Below, in pieces: positions 16,112-25,006 of a stretch of DNA of 31,349 nt. The notes under the pieces are model-generated. The model saw only the letters and a program-made list of their open reading frames with translations, was not told the origin of the DNA and did no database searches. Within the stretch, counting starts at the first letter, position 1. Each line of letters starts with the position of its first letter. The stretch comes from CAZPZZ01 sp964591245 (GTDB lineage Bacteria; Acidobacteriota; Vicinamibacteria; Vicinamibacterales; UBA8438): the NCBI GenBank assembly GCA_964591245.1, contig CAZPZZ010000037.1:1-31349 (forward strand), in the 5' to 3' direction. The position numbers and the translations under genes are program-made.

Positions 16112-16838
16112 ACCCTGGACGGGATTTTCCTTCCTTGTCATCAACCTGGCCCGTTTCATTCGCCCGAACGAAATAACCTTCAGCGGGGTGAATTCAACCC
16201 CCCCCATGCTTGCGTGCCTCTTGGCCACGCGTGCCTACGACTTCCAGTTCGTCTATCTGAACGTCGCCGGAGGCGTGCAGCCAACACCATCGAAAATCCC
16301 GATCTCGAGCTCGGACCCTCTGCTGGCCGAAGGCTCGACCGCGATCTTCGCGAACGAAGACTTCTATGACCTGTGCACACGTGGCGGCATGGACCTCTGC
16401 TATCTCGGAGCCGCTCAGATCGACGGCGCAGGTCGCACCAACGTGTCCACGATTGGGGATTGGCACCAGCCCAAGGTCCGACTTCCGGGTGGCGGCGGCG
16501 GCGCCGTGATGCTTCCCACGGCGCGACGCGCCGTCACGTGGCGCACCGAGCATTCCCCTCGCACACTGGTCAAGCAACTCGACTTCGTCACGGCAGCCGG
16601 CGGACTCCACGGGGTCGTGACACCGATCGCTGTCTTTACACAACGCGAGGGACGCCTCGCGCTGCAATCGTGGCATCCTGAGGCGTCTCTTGACGAGGTC
16701 CGCAAACGCACGGCCTTTGCCTTTGATACGACAGACGCCACTCCCTGCCCCACTCCGACCCCACAGGAAACCGCCGCCCTGCATTCGCTCGATCCTGACG
16801 GGCAATTCGAACGCGACGCGGCCATCTCATTACGCTGA
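16104..16838 (+). CDS. CoA-transferase family I, subunit B-like, without the usual catalytic Glu
   Basis: A 244-residue partner of the A subunit. Matching blocks are GVNSTPPMLACLLATRAYDF near 27-46, SSSDPLLAEGS, FANEDFYDLCTRGGMDL, a KVRLPGGGGGAVMLPTARR segment and TWRTEHSPRTLVKQLDFV. Where classical subunits carry the catalytic Glu in a YESG-like turn, this protein reads YLNVAGGV, with no Glu. A subset of the family (IpdB-like CoA hydrolase subunits) also lacks this residue, so the complex may hydrolyse or open rings rather than transfer CoA. The ATG at 16104 lies inside the last codons of subunit A, and its stop TGA overlaps the ligase ATG by one base. Confidence 0.82.
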   Translation: MSKPWTGFSFLVINLARFIRPNEITFSGVNSTPPMLACLLATRAYDFQFVYLNVAGGVQPTPSKIPISSSDPLLAEGSTAIFANEDFYDLCTRGGMDLCYLGAAQIDGAGRTNVSTIGDWHQPKVRLPGGGGGAVMLPTARRAVTWRTEHSPRTLVKQLDFVTAAGGLHGVVTPIAVFTQREGRLALQSWHPEASLDEVRKRTAFAFDTTDATPCPTPTPQETAALHSLDPDGQFERDAAISLR

Positions 16839-18331
16839 TGTCCATCAGTGCAGCGCTACGCCGGGCCGTCGCCTATCATGCCGCTCGCGGGCGCACGGCC
16901 CTGATTGGTCCTGGCGGGCCTCTCTCCTATGCAGCACTCGGGACACGGATCGACCGGGCCGCGTCGATATTCGCCGAACTCAGTCCCGGGGAGCCTGTCG
17001 CGCTACTCGCATCCCGAACCCCGGATGCCGTCGCCCTCCTCCTCGGCGTCATGCAGGCCGGTGGGTGTCCATCATTCGTCGACCCCAACCTTGGACTCGA
17101 CACATTGGTCCACCAGCTTCAGGCTGCCGACATACCACGCGTCATCCTACATGGAACACCAGAACCACTCGCGCATACACTCGACCGGCAGGGCCTACAC
17201 GTGCATATCCCTCGCCTGGACGACGACACCGTCTGCCCCTTGACCTCCGCCGCGCGCGACGTCGCGGCCACCGCTCCGGCCTTGTGGCTCTTCACCTCCG
17301 GAAGTTCAGGTCGCCCAAAAGAGGTCGTTCTCACTCACGGCAATCTTCTGGCTCACGCACACGGCATCGTCACCCGTACCGGATTGACCGCAACAGACCG
17401 TCTCCTGCATGTAATGCCGTGGCACCACACCAATGGTGTGAATAATCAGTTGATTGCCCCCCTCTTCGCAGGCGCGTCGGTGGTGTTGATCGACCGATTT
17501 CACGCGGCGGACATTCCCGCCCAACTAGAAGAGTTTGCGCCGACGATCCTCACCGGCGTACCGACCATGTACGCACGAATCCTGGACCACCTTGGCGACC
17601 AACCAGCCAGGACCGCGCTGCGGATGCTCCGATGTGGCTCTGCCCCGCTCAACACCGCATTACAGACGCAGATCGAGGAGGCATTTCAGATGCCACTCAT
17701 CGTATCCTACGGCCTTTCCGAAGCAACATGCACATCTGCCATGAACCCACCGTCTGCCCGCCGTATTGGCAGCGTGGGGACGGCTCTGCGAGGACAAGAA
17801 CTACGGCTCTTTGTTCCAGAATCTACGGAACTGTCGCGCCCCGGAACCGAAGGCGAAATTGGTATTGGGGGAGCCTGCGTAATGCGTGGCTATCGGAATC
17901 AAGCCATTGACTCACCTGTCGCGCAGGGATGGCTGCGCACCGGAGACATTGGCCGCCTGGATGACGACGGTTATCTGTACGTGACGGGTCGGCTCGGAGA
18001 AGCCATTCTTCGCGGCGGGGAGAACCTCTCTCCGCAACTCATCGAGGACGCCTTGTCCCGGCATCCCTCGGTCGCCGCGTGCTGCGTCGTCGGTGCCCCG
18101 CATGCCGACCTGGGGGAAACCCCGGTGGCCTTCGTCCGACTTCACAGGCCTCCCCCTCCATCGGCGGGAGAACTCCGCGACCTGGTGACGCAACACCTCT
18201 CTCGGAGCTACGCACCGGGAGACATCAGATTCGTGGACGAACTCCCCGAGAACTCGGTGGGGAAAGTGGACCGACGTGCCTTGCGGCAGATCCTGGCAAG
18301 CGCGACCGAGGACACCAGAACCTCGACGTAA
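16838..18331 (+). CDS. AMP-dependent acyl-CoA synthetase/ligase
   Basis: A 497-residue adenylate-forming enzyme that activates a carboxylic acid with ATP and CoA. Core motifs in order: LFTSGSSGRPK (151-161, phosphate loop), MPWHHTNG (193-200), YGLSEAT (291-297), GWLRTGD (364-370, Asp for ribose), GRLGEAILRGGENLSP (384-399) and the catalytic Lys in NSVGKVDR (K476). It has no signal peptide and is cytoplasmic. It starts at ATG 16838 in a TGATG overlap with the CoA-transferase B gene, so the three genes are translationally coupled. The substrate cannot be read from sequence; the coupling suggests that the ligase and transferase act on the same acid or on consecutive steps. It ends 4 nt before the convergent M19 gene. 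Confidence 0.9.
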   Translation: MSISAALRRAVAYHAARGRTALIGPGGPLSYAALGTRIDRAASIFAELSPGEPVALLASRTPDAVALLLGVMQAGGCPSFVDPNLGLDTLVHQLQAADIPRVILHGTPEPLAHTLDRQGLHVHIPRLDDDTVCPLTSAARDVAATAPALWLFTSGSSGRPKEVVLTHGNLLAHAHGIVTRTGLTATDRLLHVMPWHHTNGVNNQLIAPLFAGASVVLIDRFHAADIPAQLEEFAPTILTGVPTMYARILDHLGDQPARTALRMLRCGSAPLNTALQTQIEEAFQMPLIVSYGLSEATCTSAMNPPSARRIGSVGTALRGQELRLFVPESTELSRPGTEGEIGIGGACVMRGYRNQAIDSPVAQGWLRTGDIGRLDDDGYLYVTGRLGEAILRGGENLSPQLIEDALSRHPSVAACCVVGAPHADLGETPVAFVRLHRPPPPSAGELRDLVTQHLSRSYAPGDIRFVDELPENSVGKVDRRALRQILASATEDTRTST

Positions 18332-18335
18332 CTCC

Positions 18336-19535
18336 TCACCCTGCGGCGTCTTCTGTTTCCTGCATCACCCGCAGCACATTCCCCCCCATGATCTTGGCCA
18401 CATCATTCTGGGAGAACCCACGGTCCGTCAACGTGGTCACGAGATTCGGCGTCAGACCGATATGCTCGAGCCCCTTCGGGACCTTCAGGCCAACGCTATC
18501 GTAGTCGCACCCGACTCCGACGTGATCAATACCTGCCACTGTGGCCGCGTGCTCAATATGATCAACGAGCCGACCCAGTGGAATCTGTCCAATCAGGTCG
18601 ACCCCCGCCTTCTCGATCTGCCAGAGTTCCTCGGACAGGCGACGCGGATCATCGACAAACTCCTGACGGAGCTCGCCTCGCCGGCGGTTCAGCGCGGCCA
18701 ACTCGGACATCCGTTGTCGAAACGTGTCATCAAGCATGCCAGCGTAGTACGCTACCCCCAGAACGCCGCCCTGTTCACCCAACGCGACCAACATCTCGTC
18801 CGTCAGGTTGCGAGGATGATTCGCTATCGTGCGGCACGCCGCATGGGTGTTGAGCACCGGCGCGGTCGAAGTCTCCAGCGTATCGAAAAACGTCCGATCG
18901 GAGGCATGCGACAGATCCACCATCATGCCGAGTTGGTTCATCTCGCGCACGACCTCACGCCCGAAAGGCGTCAGCCCCGCCGGCCCATCCTCGTATTCCG
19001 CCGCCCCCACCCACGGGGTATTCCCACTATGGGTTAGGCCCATGTAGCGTGCGCCCAAGCGGTACAGCTGACGCAGCACGCTGAGGCTCGAGTCGATCAT
19101 GTGACCGCCCTCAATCCCGAGCAGGATCGCGACACGACCCGCGTGACGAGCCTGGTGTATCTCTGCCACCGAGGTGGCCAACATCAAGTCATCAGGATGT
19201 CGACGGATCTCCTCGACGACCGCATCCGTCAGATGCAATGCATTCTTCAACGCCGACAATGGGGTTTGGCGACGAGCCGGCGTCGATACCGCGAAGAAAC
19301 CTGCATTCAGCCCACCCTGTCTCATCTTTGGGATGTCTACATGGGTGTACTCTCGGCTCTCCCCCAAATCGAGCCGCTCGTTGACGAGACGAGCCGGCGT
19401 ATCGATGTGGAGATCAAAGTAGAAGATCTCCTCCGTCTGTGCGACAGGCAGTTCCCCCGTCGCACGTGACGCGCCCAAGCCGAGAAGAGCTGCCGAGGCA
19501 ACTCCCCATTCGCGTCTCGTGAGCATGGCCGTCAT
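18336..19535 (-). CDS. Tat-exported membrane dipeptidase-like protein (M19 family)
   Basis: A 399-residue protein of the renal dipeptidase (M19) amidohydrolase family. Zinc and active-site positions are all present: DLHIDT (H43, D45), GIEGGH (E142), DLSHAS (H210), NTHAACR (H231), HPRN (R242) and GCDYDS (D344). The N-terminus has twin arginines in TRREWGVAS followed by a hydrophobic stretch, so export by Tat is likely. Family enzymes cleave dipeptides, including D-residue and dehydro forms, in the periplasm. It begins 12 nt after the DUF1552 stop, with a GGAG site inside the gap, and is the last gene of a four-gene run. Its function may be peptide recycling unrelated to the upstream trio. Confidence 0.9.
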   Translation of the reverse strand: MTAMLTRREWGVASAALLGLGASRATGELPVAQTEEIFYFDLHIDTPARLVNERLDLGESREYTHVDIPKMRQGGLNAGFFAVSTPARRQTPLSALKNALHLTDAVVEEIRRHPDDLMLATSVAEIHQARHAGRVAILLGIEGGHMIDSSLSVLRQLYRLGARYMGLTHSGNTPWVGAAEYEDGPAGLTPFGREVVREMNQLGMMVDLSHASDRTFFDTLETSTAPVLNTHAACRTIANHPRNLTDEMLVALGEQGGVLGVAYYAGMLDDTFRQRMSELAALNRRRGELRQEFVDDPRRLSEELWQIEKAGVDLIGQIPLGRLVDHIEHAATVAGIDHVGVGCDYDSVGLKVPKGLEHIGLTPNLVTTLTDRGFSQNDVAKIMGGNVLRVMQETEDAAG

Positions 19536-19547
19536 CCGTCGTCTCCG

Positions 19548-20906
19548 TTACAACTCGGTGAGGTGCTCCAGGGTCCCGGTGCTATCACCGACACGCTCCG
19601 CCGGCACATCCAACTTGTCGAGCAACGTCAAATAGAGATTCGTGAGCGGGGTCTCGTCCGCATAACGAATATGACGCCCACCGCGGATCCGCCCAGCCCC
19701 GCCGCCGGCCAGCAAAATGGGCAAATTCTGGATGTTGTGCAAATTGCTATTACTCATCCCACTGCCGTACAGCACCATCACCTGATCGAGCAACGAACCG
19801 TCTCCATCCGGGGTCTCACGGAGCCGGTCGAGGTAGTGCGCGAACAGCCCGGTATGGTAGCCGCCAACCTTGGTCAGCTTGGCCAAGCTCTCCGGGTTGT
19901 TCTCATGATGCGACAACGCGTGATGCGGATCTGGCACGCCAATTTGCGGGTAGGTCTGGGCCGTCAGCTCAGGGGTCATCAGAAACGAGCTCACCCGCGT
20001 CATGTCCGTCTGATAGGCCAAGACCTGCAGGTCAAACATCAACTTGACGTAATCATCGAATGACGTCGGGATACTCGCCGATGGGCGATCGACCAGCGGC
20101 AGTTCTCGATCCACATCCCGTTCCGCGCGCTCGATTCTCCGTTCCACATCGCGGACGGCGGTGAGGTAATCCGTCAGCTTCGCTTGATCGGCTGCGCCGA
20201 GCCCATGCTGCAGCCGCGCAACCTTCTCGCTCACCGCATCAAGAATGCTCTGGTCTCGCTCAAGACGTGCCCGACGTGCCGCAGGATCCGTACTGGTGCC
20301 ATCACCGAATAACCGCTCGAACAGAGCACGTGGATTGCTCTCCATCGGTAACGGAGTCGTAGGCGAACTCCAGCACAGCGTACTGACATAGGCGCAGCTG
20401 AATCCGGCATCACAGGCCCCTCCAAATTCAGGCAACCCGATGCCCACCTCGAGCGAGGCCAGCTGTGTATGTTCCGCGAGTTGAGAAGCCGCTATCTGAT
20501 CCACGGAAATCCCGGCCCGAAAGTCCGCCCCTTCCGTTGGCTTCGCGTGCACACCGGTCAGGAAAGCCCCGGTGATACGCCCATGCCCGCCGGCTGGATC
20601 ACCGGGCATCTGTGCTGCTGGCGCATGGTCCAATCCTGAGATCACATTCAGATGGCTACGGAAGCCACTGAGTGGTTGCAGGATCGGCGAAAAATCAAAG
20701 CCCGTACCCTCAGTGGCCGGCGTCCAGTTGTTCATTACCGCCCCATGGGGCACGTAGACGAACCCCAGCCGAGGGGTGGGTGCAGCGGCCGTCCTCGCCA
20801 AGGCGGTCAACGACGGCACCATTCCATCCAACAACGGCAACGCCACAGCCGTTCCAAGCCCACGCAGTACTGTTCGCCTCGACAGCGCCTTCTTGGTAAT
20901 GATCAT
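19548..20906 (-). CDS. Tat-exported DUF1552 protein
   Basis: A 452-residue protein of the DUF1552 family. The N-terminus SRRTVLRGLG with a following hydrophobic segment (residues about 9-30) is a clear Tat signal. The body carries typical blocks LGFVYVPHGAVMNNW, ISGLDHAPA, DQIAASQLAEHTQL, SCAYVSTLCWSS, NPRALFERLFG, YVKLMFDLQVLAYQTDMTRV, LSHHENNPE and VLYGSGMSNSNLHN. The last two resemble metal-binding patterns of the DUF1501/alkaline-phosphatase-like relatives, but no activity is known. The ATG at 20906 overlaps the DUF1592 stop as ATGA. It is almost always found beside a DUF1592-type haem protein, so the two probably form one system. Confidence 0.88.
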   Translation of the reverse strand: MIITKKALSRRTVLRGLGTAVALPLLDGMVPSLTALARTAAAPTPRLGFVYVPHGAVMNNWTPATEGTGFDFSPILQPLSGFRSHLNVISGLDHAPAAQMPGDPAGGHGRITGAFLTGVHAKPTEGADFRAGISVDQIAASQLAEHTQLASLEVGIGLPEFGGACDAGFSCAYVSTLCWSSPTTPLPMESNPRALFERLFGDGTSTDPAARRARLERDQSILDAVSEKVARLQHGLGAADQAKLTDYLTAVRDVERRIERAERDVDRELPLVDRPSASIPTSFDDYVKLMFDLQVLAYQTDMTRVSSFLMTPELTAQTYPQIGVPDPHHALSHHENNPESLAKLTKVGGYHTGLFAHYLDRLRETPDGDGSLLDQVMVLYGSGMSNSNLHNIQNLPILLAGGGAGRIRGGRHIRYADETPLTNLYLTLLDKLDVPAERVGDSTGTLEHLTEL

Positions 20907-23317
20907 GATGACTCCGATCTCCTCATCTGAAACGGCAGACTCCGCGTAATACCCAGAATAAGTGACGACCATCGATAGTCGTCCATCGCCGCCTCACGCA
21001 CGATGGCCCGAATCGCGGGACGGTCGTAGTACTCGATACCCCGGCCCAGCGCATAGGTCAGCAACTTCTCGGTCACGGTCGTGACGAATTCCATCTTGCG
21101 GTCGACAAGGACCCGTTGCAGTTCAGGCAACCCTTCGAAGGCTGTCCCATCCGGCAGCGTCCCTGCCGCGTCGATCGGCACACCGCCTTCAGCGCTGCGC
21201 CACTTCCCAACAGCATCAAAGTTCTCGAGTGCGAAACCGAGCGGGTCCATCTGCGTGTGGCAACTGGCACAGACCGGATTGACCCGATGTGCCTCGAGTC
21301 GCTCACGGACCGACGTCGGGGTCACCCCTTCTTCTCGCTCCGGTAGCTCCGGAACATTCGGAGGTGGTGGAGGCGGTGGCGCACCCAAAATGTTCTCGAG
21401 TATCCATTTCCCGCGTACCACCGGAGAGGTCCGGGTCGCGAGCGACGTCACGGTCAAGATACTGCCCTGGCCGAGCAGCCCCCTCCGCGGCCCCTCATCG
21501 AGCGGCACACGCCGGAACCGACTCCCGTAGACCCCCTCAATACCGTAGTGCCGAGCCAGGCGCTCATTGACAAACGTGTAATCCGCGTCAAGCAGATCCA
21601 CGACACTCCGATCGTCACGCACCTGACTCTCGAGCAGAAGCTCTGTCTCACGGACCAACGCAGCACGGAGATTATCGTCAAAGGCAGGAAACGCATTCAC
21701 ATCCGGTGTGACCGAACGCATCCGACGTAGATGCAGCCATTGCGCAGCAAAGCTGGACACCAACACGTTCGCACGTGGGTCCGCCAGCATACGACGCACT
21801 TCGGCATCAAACAGCTCAGGCTCGCTCAGCCGACCGGCCGTGGCGGCCTCGAGCAGCGCATCATCTGGAATACTCCCCCACAGGAAGAACGACAAGCGAG
21901 ACGCGAGTTCAAGATCGCTGAGCTGGTAGGCGGTGGCCGGTGCCACTCCCACAGGATCACGTTCGATCCGGAACAAAAACTCCGGATCCACCAGCATCAT
22001 CTCCAGCGCCCGCTGAATCCCTGCCTCGAACCCACCCTCTCGCTGACCGGCTCGATAAAAGTCGAGCAGCACATCAGTATCCACTGCCGTCAATGGTCGC
22101 CGAAAACTCCTACGAGCCAAGCCGGACAAGATCTCACGCGCACACGCTTCCGCGTCATCGTCGTGTGCTCCCGGATCCGGCCGACAGATAAACACGCGAT
22201 CCGGTGCGGCAGATTCTCGGGCAGCTCCCCTACTGCCAATACCATCTGGCTGGTAGGGCCCTTCGATCTGCACGCTCTCCAGTGCCATCTTCGCAACATA
22301 TCCACGACCCGTCGAGAACGTCCAGAGCGGCAAGCGCGACGGCGCCACCCCTTCCGGTACCGCGTTCCGTTGCGCGAAGGCCACACTGACGATGTGGTTT
22401 CCCGCTTGCACAGGCACTCGCACGACCAAATCGTCTGCCGATCTGATGTCATCTCGAAGCGCGTTCGTTTCGCTATCCGTCGGCCAACGCCCCACCGGCA
22501 GGAGCCCCAGACGGGCGCCATCGAGCCGCACGTCCACCTCCTGAGGTTCACGCACATTGCCTTGCAACCCAAGCCGAATCACATACTCGCCATCCAGGGG
22601 AAAGTAGTGAGACACTGCCGTCCCACCACGGGACCCGAAGGGTAGTTCCTCGTGCATCCGGTCGCTCTGCTCAAGCAACGATGACACCGGATATCGGACA
22701 ACGTCCGCATCTATGGCACGATCCCCGATTGCAAGCTGACTGATCTTCCGCGCCGCGGCCATGTAGCGCTCCAGCAGCCCCGGCGCGACCGTCAAGATGT
22801 CAGCATTGTTGTCAAAGCCGAAGGCCAGATCGTCACCGGGCAACAAGGTCTGCGCATCGATCTCCAACCCGAAGAGATCGCGTATCGCGTTCGTGTACTC
22901 AAGGCGATTCAGCCGATGAATCGTCGGTCGCCCCGGGTCGGGGTCTGATGCCGCCGCCCGATCCAGTGCGGTTTCCAACCACCCAACAAAGTCACCGTAG
23001 ACGACGTCGTCTGGACGCGGCCGTCCAGGAGGCGGCATCGACCGTGTCTGGAGCTTTTGTAACACTTTTTCCCACAGTGGGGCGTGATCCGCGATCTCAT
23101 CGAGCGAAACAGCATCAAGCGCCAAGCTCGCCGTCGCCCGCCGTTCGTTGTGGCAGGTCACGCAGTACCGGTTCACCACCGCCGTGTACCGAGACGTCTC
23201 AGGCTCTTCCTCTACAGCCGGAGCGGCCGCGACCGGCTGCGCCACCGCCGGTTCAGTGACGATCCAGGCACTCACCAGCAGTGCAACTCCCCCTAGGACC
23301 ACAGTGCGAGACCTCAA
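20903..23317 (-). CDS. Di-haem DUF1592-type (PSD1/DUF1587/1592/1588/1585) exported protein
   Basis: An 804-residue protein. A signal segment spans residues about 5-27. A c-type haem motif CVTCH lies at 52-56, followed by the domains usual for this family, and a second motif CASCH lies at 683-687, near the C-terminal DUF1585 part with HTQMDPLGFALENFD. HRLNRLEYTNAIRDLFGLE is the classic DUF1587 opening, and a run of seven prolines precedes the C-terminal third. The start is TTG at 23317, overlapping the ankyrin stop as TTGA and preceded by AGGGGG; no ATG lies nearby, although a GTG five codons in is possible. It probably acts in the periplasm with DUF1552. The substrate is unknown; a redox role is inferred from the haems. 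Confidence 0.9.
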   Translation of the reverse strand: MRSRTVVLGGVALLVSAWIVTEPAVAQPVAAAPAVEEEPETSRYTAVVNRYCVTCHNERRATASLALDAVSLDEIADHAPLWEKVLQKLQTRSMPPPGRPRPDDVVYGDFVGWLETALDRAAASDPDPGRPTIHRLNRLEYTNAIRDLFGLEIDAQTLLPGDDLAFGFDNNADILTVAPGLLERYMAAARKISQLAIGDRAIDADVVRYPVSSLLEQSDRMHEELPFGSRGGTAVSHYFPLDGEYVIRLGLQGNVREPQEVDVRLDGARLGLLPVGRWPTDSETNALRDDIRSADDLVVRVPVQAGNHIVSVAFAQRNAVPEGVAPSRLPLWTFSTGRGYVAKMALESVQIEGPYQPDGIGSRGAARESAAPDRVFICRPDPGAHDDDAEACAREILSGLARRSFRRPLTAVDTDVLLDFYRAGQREGGFEAGIQRALEMMLVDPEFLFRIERDPVGVAPATAYQLSDLELASRLSFFLWGSIPDDALLEAATAGRLSEPELFDAEVRRMLADPRANVLVSSFAAQWLHLRRMRSVTPDVNAFPAFDDNLRAALVRETELLLESQVRDDRSVVDLLDADYTFVNERLARHYGIEGVYGSRFRRVPLDEGPRRGLLGQGSILTVTSLATRTSPVVRGKWILENILGAPPPPPPPNVPELPEREEGVTPTSVRERLEAHRVNPVCASCHTQMDPLGFALENFDAVGKWRSAEGGVPIDAAGTLPDGTAFEGLPELQRVLVDRKMEFVTTVTEKLLTYALGRGIEYYDRPAIRAIVREAAMDDYRWSSLILGITRSLPFQMRRSESS

Positions 23318-24813
23318 CGGATCGCCCCCTGACTGTAACTTTCGATGAAACTCTCTGGCGCAAACTCGTCGCTACCAAGAGCCCGTAAGAGATCTGCGGT
23401 GCTCCCACCGCCAAGCCCTGGCAGCAAAATGTGCCCCCCGCCTTCGGCGATCATCAACGGCGTAATCCCACGCTGATCCTCCACATTCACCTGGGCCCCA
23501 TGGTCGAAGAGCAGCTGCACGATCTCATCCGAACGAATGTGAGCCGCCCCGTGCAACGCCGAGCGTCCGACCTCGTTGACATGATTGACGTCCACGCCGA
23601 GTTCCAGGAGGTAGTGCACGGCATCGTAGGACTCTTGCGAATTGACTCTGGTCTCCGCTGGCACCTGGCCCAAACCCGCCGCCACCATCAAGGGACTTGT
23701 GAATTCATCGGTACCCACAAGCGGGTCCGCACCCGCGCTCACCAGCGCACGCATGACGTCCACATTGCCATCCATCGCTGCCAGCAGAAAAGGCGTGGCC
23801 CCGACGACACTCACGCGAAATCGTCCGCTCGCAAAGCCAAACTGCGGTGGGTGGTTGACCAGACGTACGTTCGGATTCGCGCCAACACTCAGTAAGGCCT
23901 TGACCAGATCCACCCGGCCGCCACGCAAGCCATTCAGCGAACGCCACTCTTCCTCGCGGTCCGTGTCGATACCGCGCAACTGTCCCGTCAACTCGGTATG
24001 CCAGGACCCGGCCGCCCAATGCAACGCCGAATAACCGGGCGTGTTCGCGTTCGGGTCAGCCCCGTGTGAGAGCAACAGTTTCGCAAGGGTCACATGCCCA
24101 CGGAGCGTGGCGACCAAAAGCGGCGTCATTCCGTCAGGGGCTTCGCCGTTCACATCAGCCCCGGCCCTCAGCAGGTGCTCCGAAAGCGCCAGGTTGTCGT
24201 GGCGTGCCGCGATCAACAACGCGGAATACCCGCCGACAGATCGCGCAGCGGAATCAGCCCCGTAGGCCAGGAGCGCCTCGACAATGTCGGCATGCCCTTC
24301 CCCGGCAGCCCACATCAGGGCTGTCTGGCGCCGCCAGGACTCAGCGGTCAAGGGATCCGCGTCGTGCACCAACAACGCCTGAACCGCATCGAGATTTCCC
24401 GTACGCGCGCATGTCATCAGTGGCGTTTCACCGGTAGAGCGACCGCGGTTGGGATCCGCCCCCGCCGCGAGCAATCGCTCGACCACCGCCGGCGATCCAT
24501 TCTCACAAGCCAATGCGAGAGGCGTGACACCATAGTCGTTCGCAACATCGATCTCCGCCCCCGCCGCGAGCAATAGATCCACGGTCGAGAGCACGTCGTG
24601 ATAGACCGCCCAGTGCAGTGCCGTCGCTCCATCGGGTTGACGCCTATTCACGTCGGCGGCACCGGTCACAAGCGCCTCGACGGCGACGACGTCACCTTGC
24701 TTCACGGCATCAATCAGTTCCAGTTCGTACTCTGGTCCGCTGGCCGACACGGTCGTGGCCACGCCCCAGATGACGAGTCCGTAACCGCAGATACGCTTCA
24801 TCCTTGCGCCCAT
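23314..24813 (-). CDS. Exported ankyrin-repeat protein
   Basis: A 499-residue protein. A signal peptide covers residues 1-25 (hydrophobic about 8-20, ending near VSAS). The rest is about a dozen ankyrin repeats with the consensus DGxTALHxAxxxGxxxxVxxLLxxGAD, for example DGATALHWAVYH, YGVTPLALACENG, TGETPLMTCARTG, RRQTALMWAAGEG and GRSALHGAAHI. Such repeats bind proteins. The ATG at 24813 follows GGAGGGAGTGT at good spacing; an ATG four codons later has poor spacing. It heads the minus-strand run and overlaps the DUF1592 start by 4 nt, so it is probably a periplasmic partner of the haem protein. It is divergent from the copper monooxygenase-like gene. Confidence 0.9.
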   Translation of the reverse strand: MGARMKRICGYGLVIWGVATTVSASGPEYELELIDAVKQGDVVAVEALVTGAADVNRRQPDGATALHWAVYHDVLSTVDLLLAAGAEIDVANDYGVTPLALACENGSPAVVERLLAAGADPNRGRSTGETPLMTCARTGNLDAVQALLVHDADPLTAESWRRQTALMWAAGEGHADIVEALLAYGADSAARSVGGYSALLIAARHDNLALSEHLLRAGADVNGEAPDGMTPLLVATLRGHVTLAKLLLSHGADPNANTPGYSALHWAAGSWHTELTGQLRGIDTDREEEWRSLNGLRGGRVDLVKALLSVGANPNVRLVNHPPQFGFASGRFRVSVVGATPFLLAAMDGNVDVMRALVSAGADPLVGTDEFTSPLMVAAGLGQVPAETRVNSQESYDAVHYLLELGVDVNHVNEVGRSALHGAAHIRSDEIVQLLFDHGAQVNVEDQRGITPLMIAEGGGHILLPGLGGGSTADLLRALGSDEFAPESFIESYSQGAIR

Positions 24814-24928
24814 ACACTCCCTCCAGAGGCCAGACCCCGGAAATCGATATTCCTGCACCATCAGCTTAGCGCGGGTCGTGTATCTGTTCAACGACGGAAC
24901 GCATCACGACACGAGGACGCACCGTCGC

Positions 24929-24957
24929 TTGCCGGCTACCGCTTGCGCCCCTAGAAT
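24929..24957 (+). promoter_or_regulatory. Sigma70-like promoter for the cytochrome-copper gene
   Basis: TTGCCG (24929-24934) and TAGAAT (24952-24957) have an ideal 17-nt spacing, about 50 nt before the ATG at 25007. Transcription would start near 24964, so the in-frame ATG at 24962 could not be used normally, supporting the start at 25007. Confidence 0.5.
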
Positions 24958-25006
24958 ACTCATGAATTGGACTGACGGAATCGCATTCAGCATGGGAAGA
25001 GGCCTG

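Noticed and set aside
16690..17445. 251-codon open frame on the plus strand across the ligase start
   Set aside because: It is out of frame with the CoA-transferase B and ligase genes, Arg/Pro-rich and without motifs.
21731..22645. 304-codon open frame on the plus strand
   Set aside because: It lies entirely antisense to the DUF1592 gene. The composition is rich in Arg, His and Pro, as expected of a shadow frame in GC-rich DNA.
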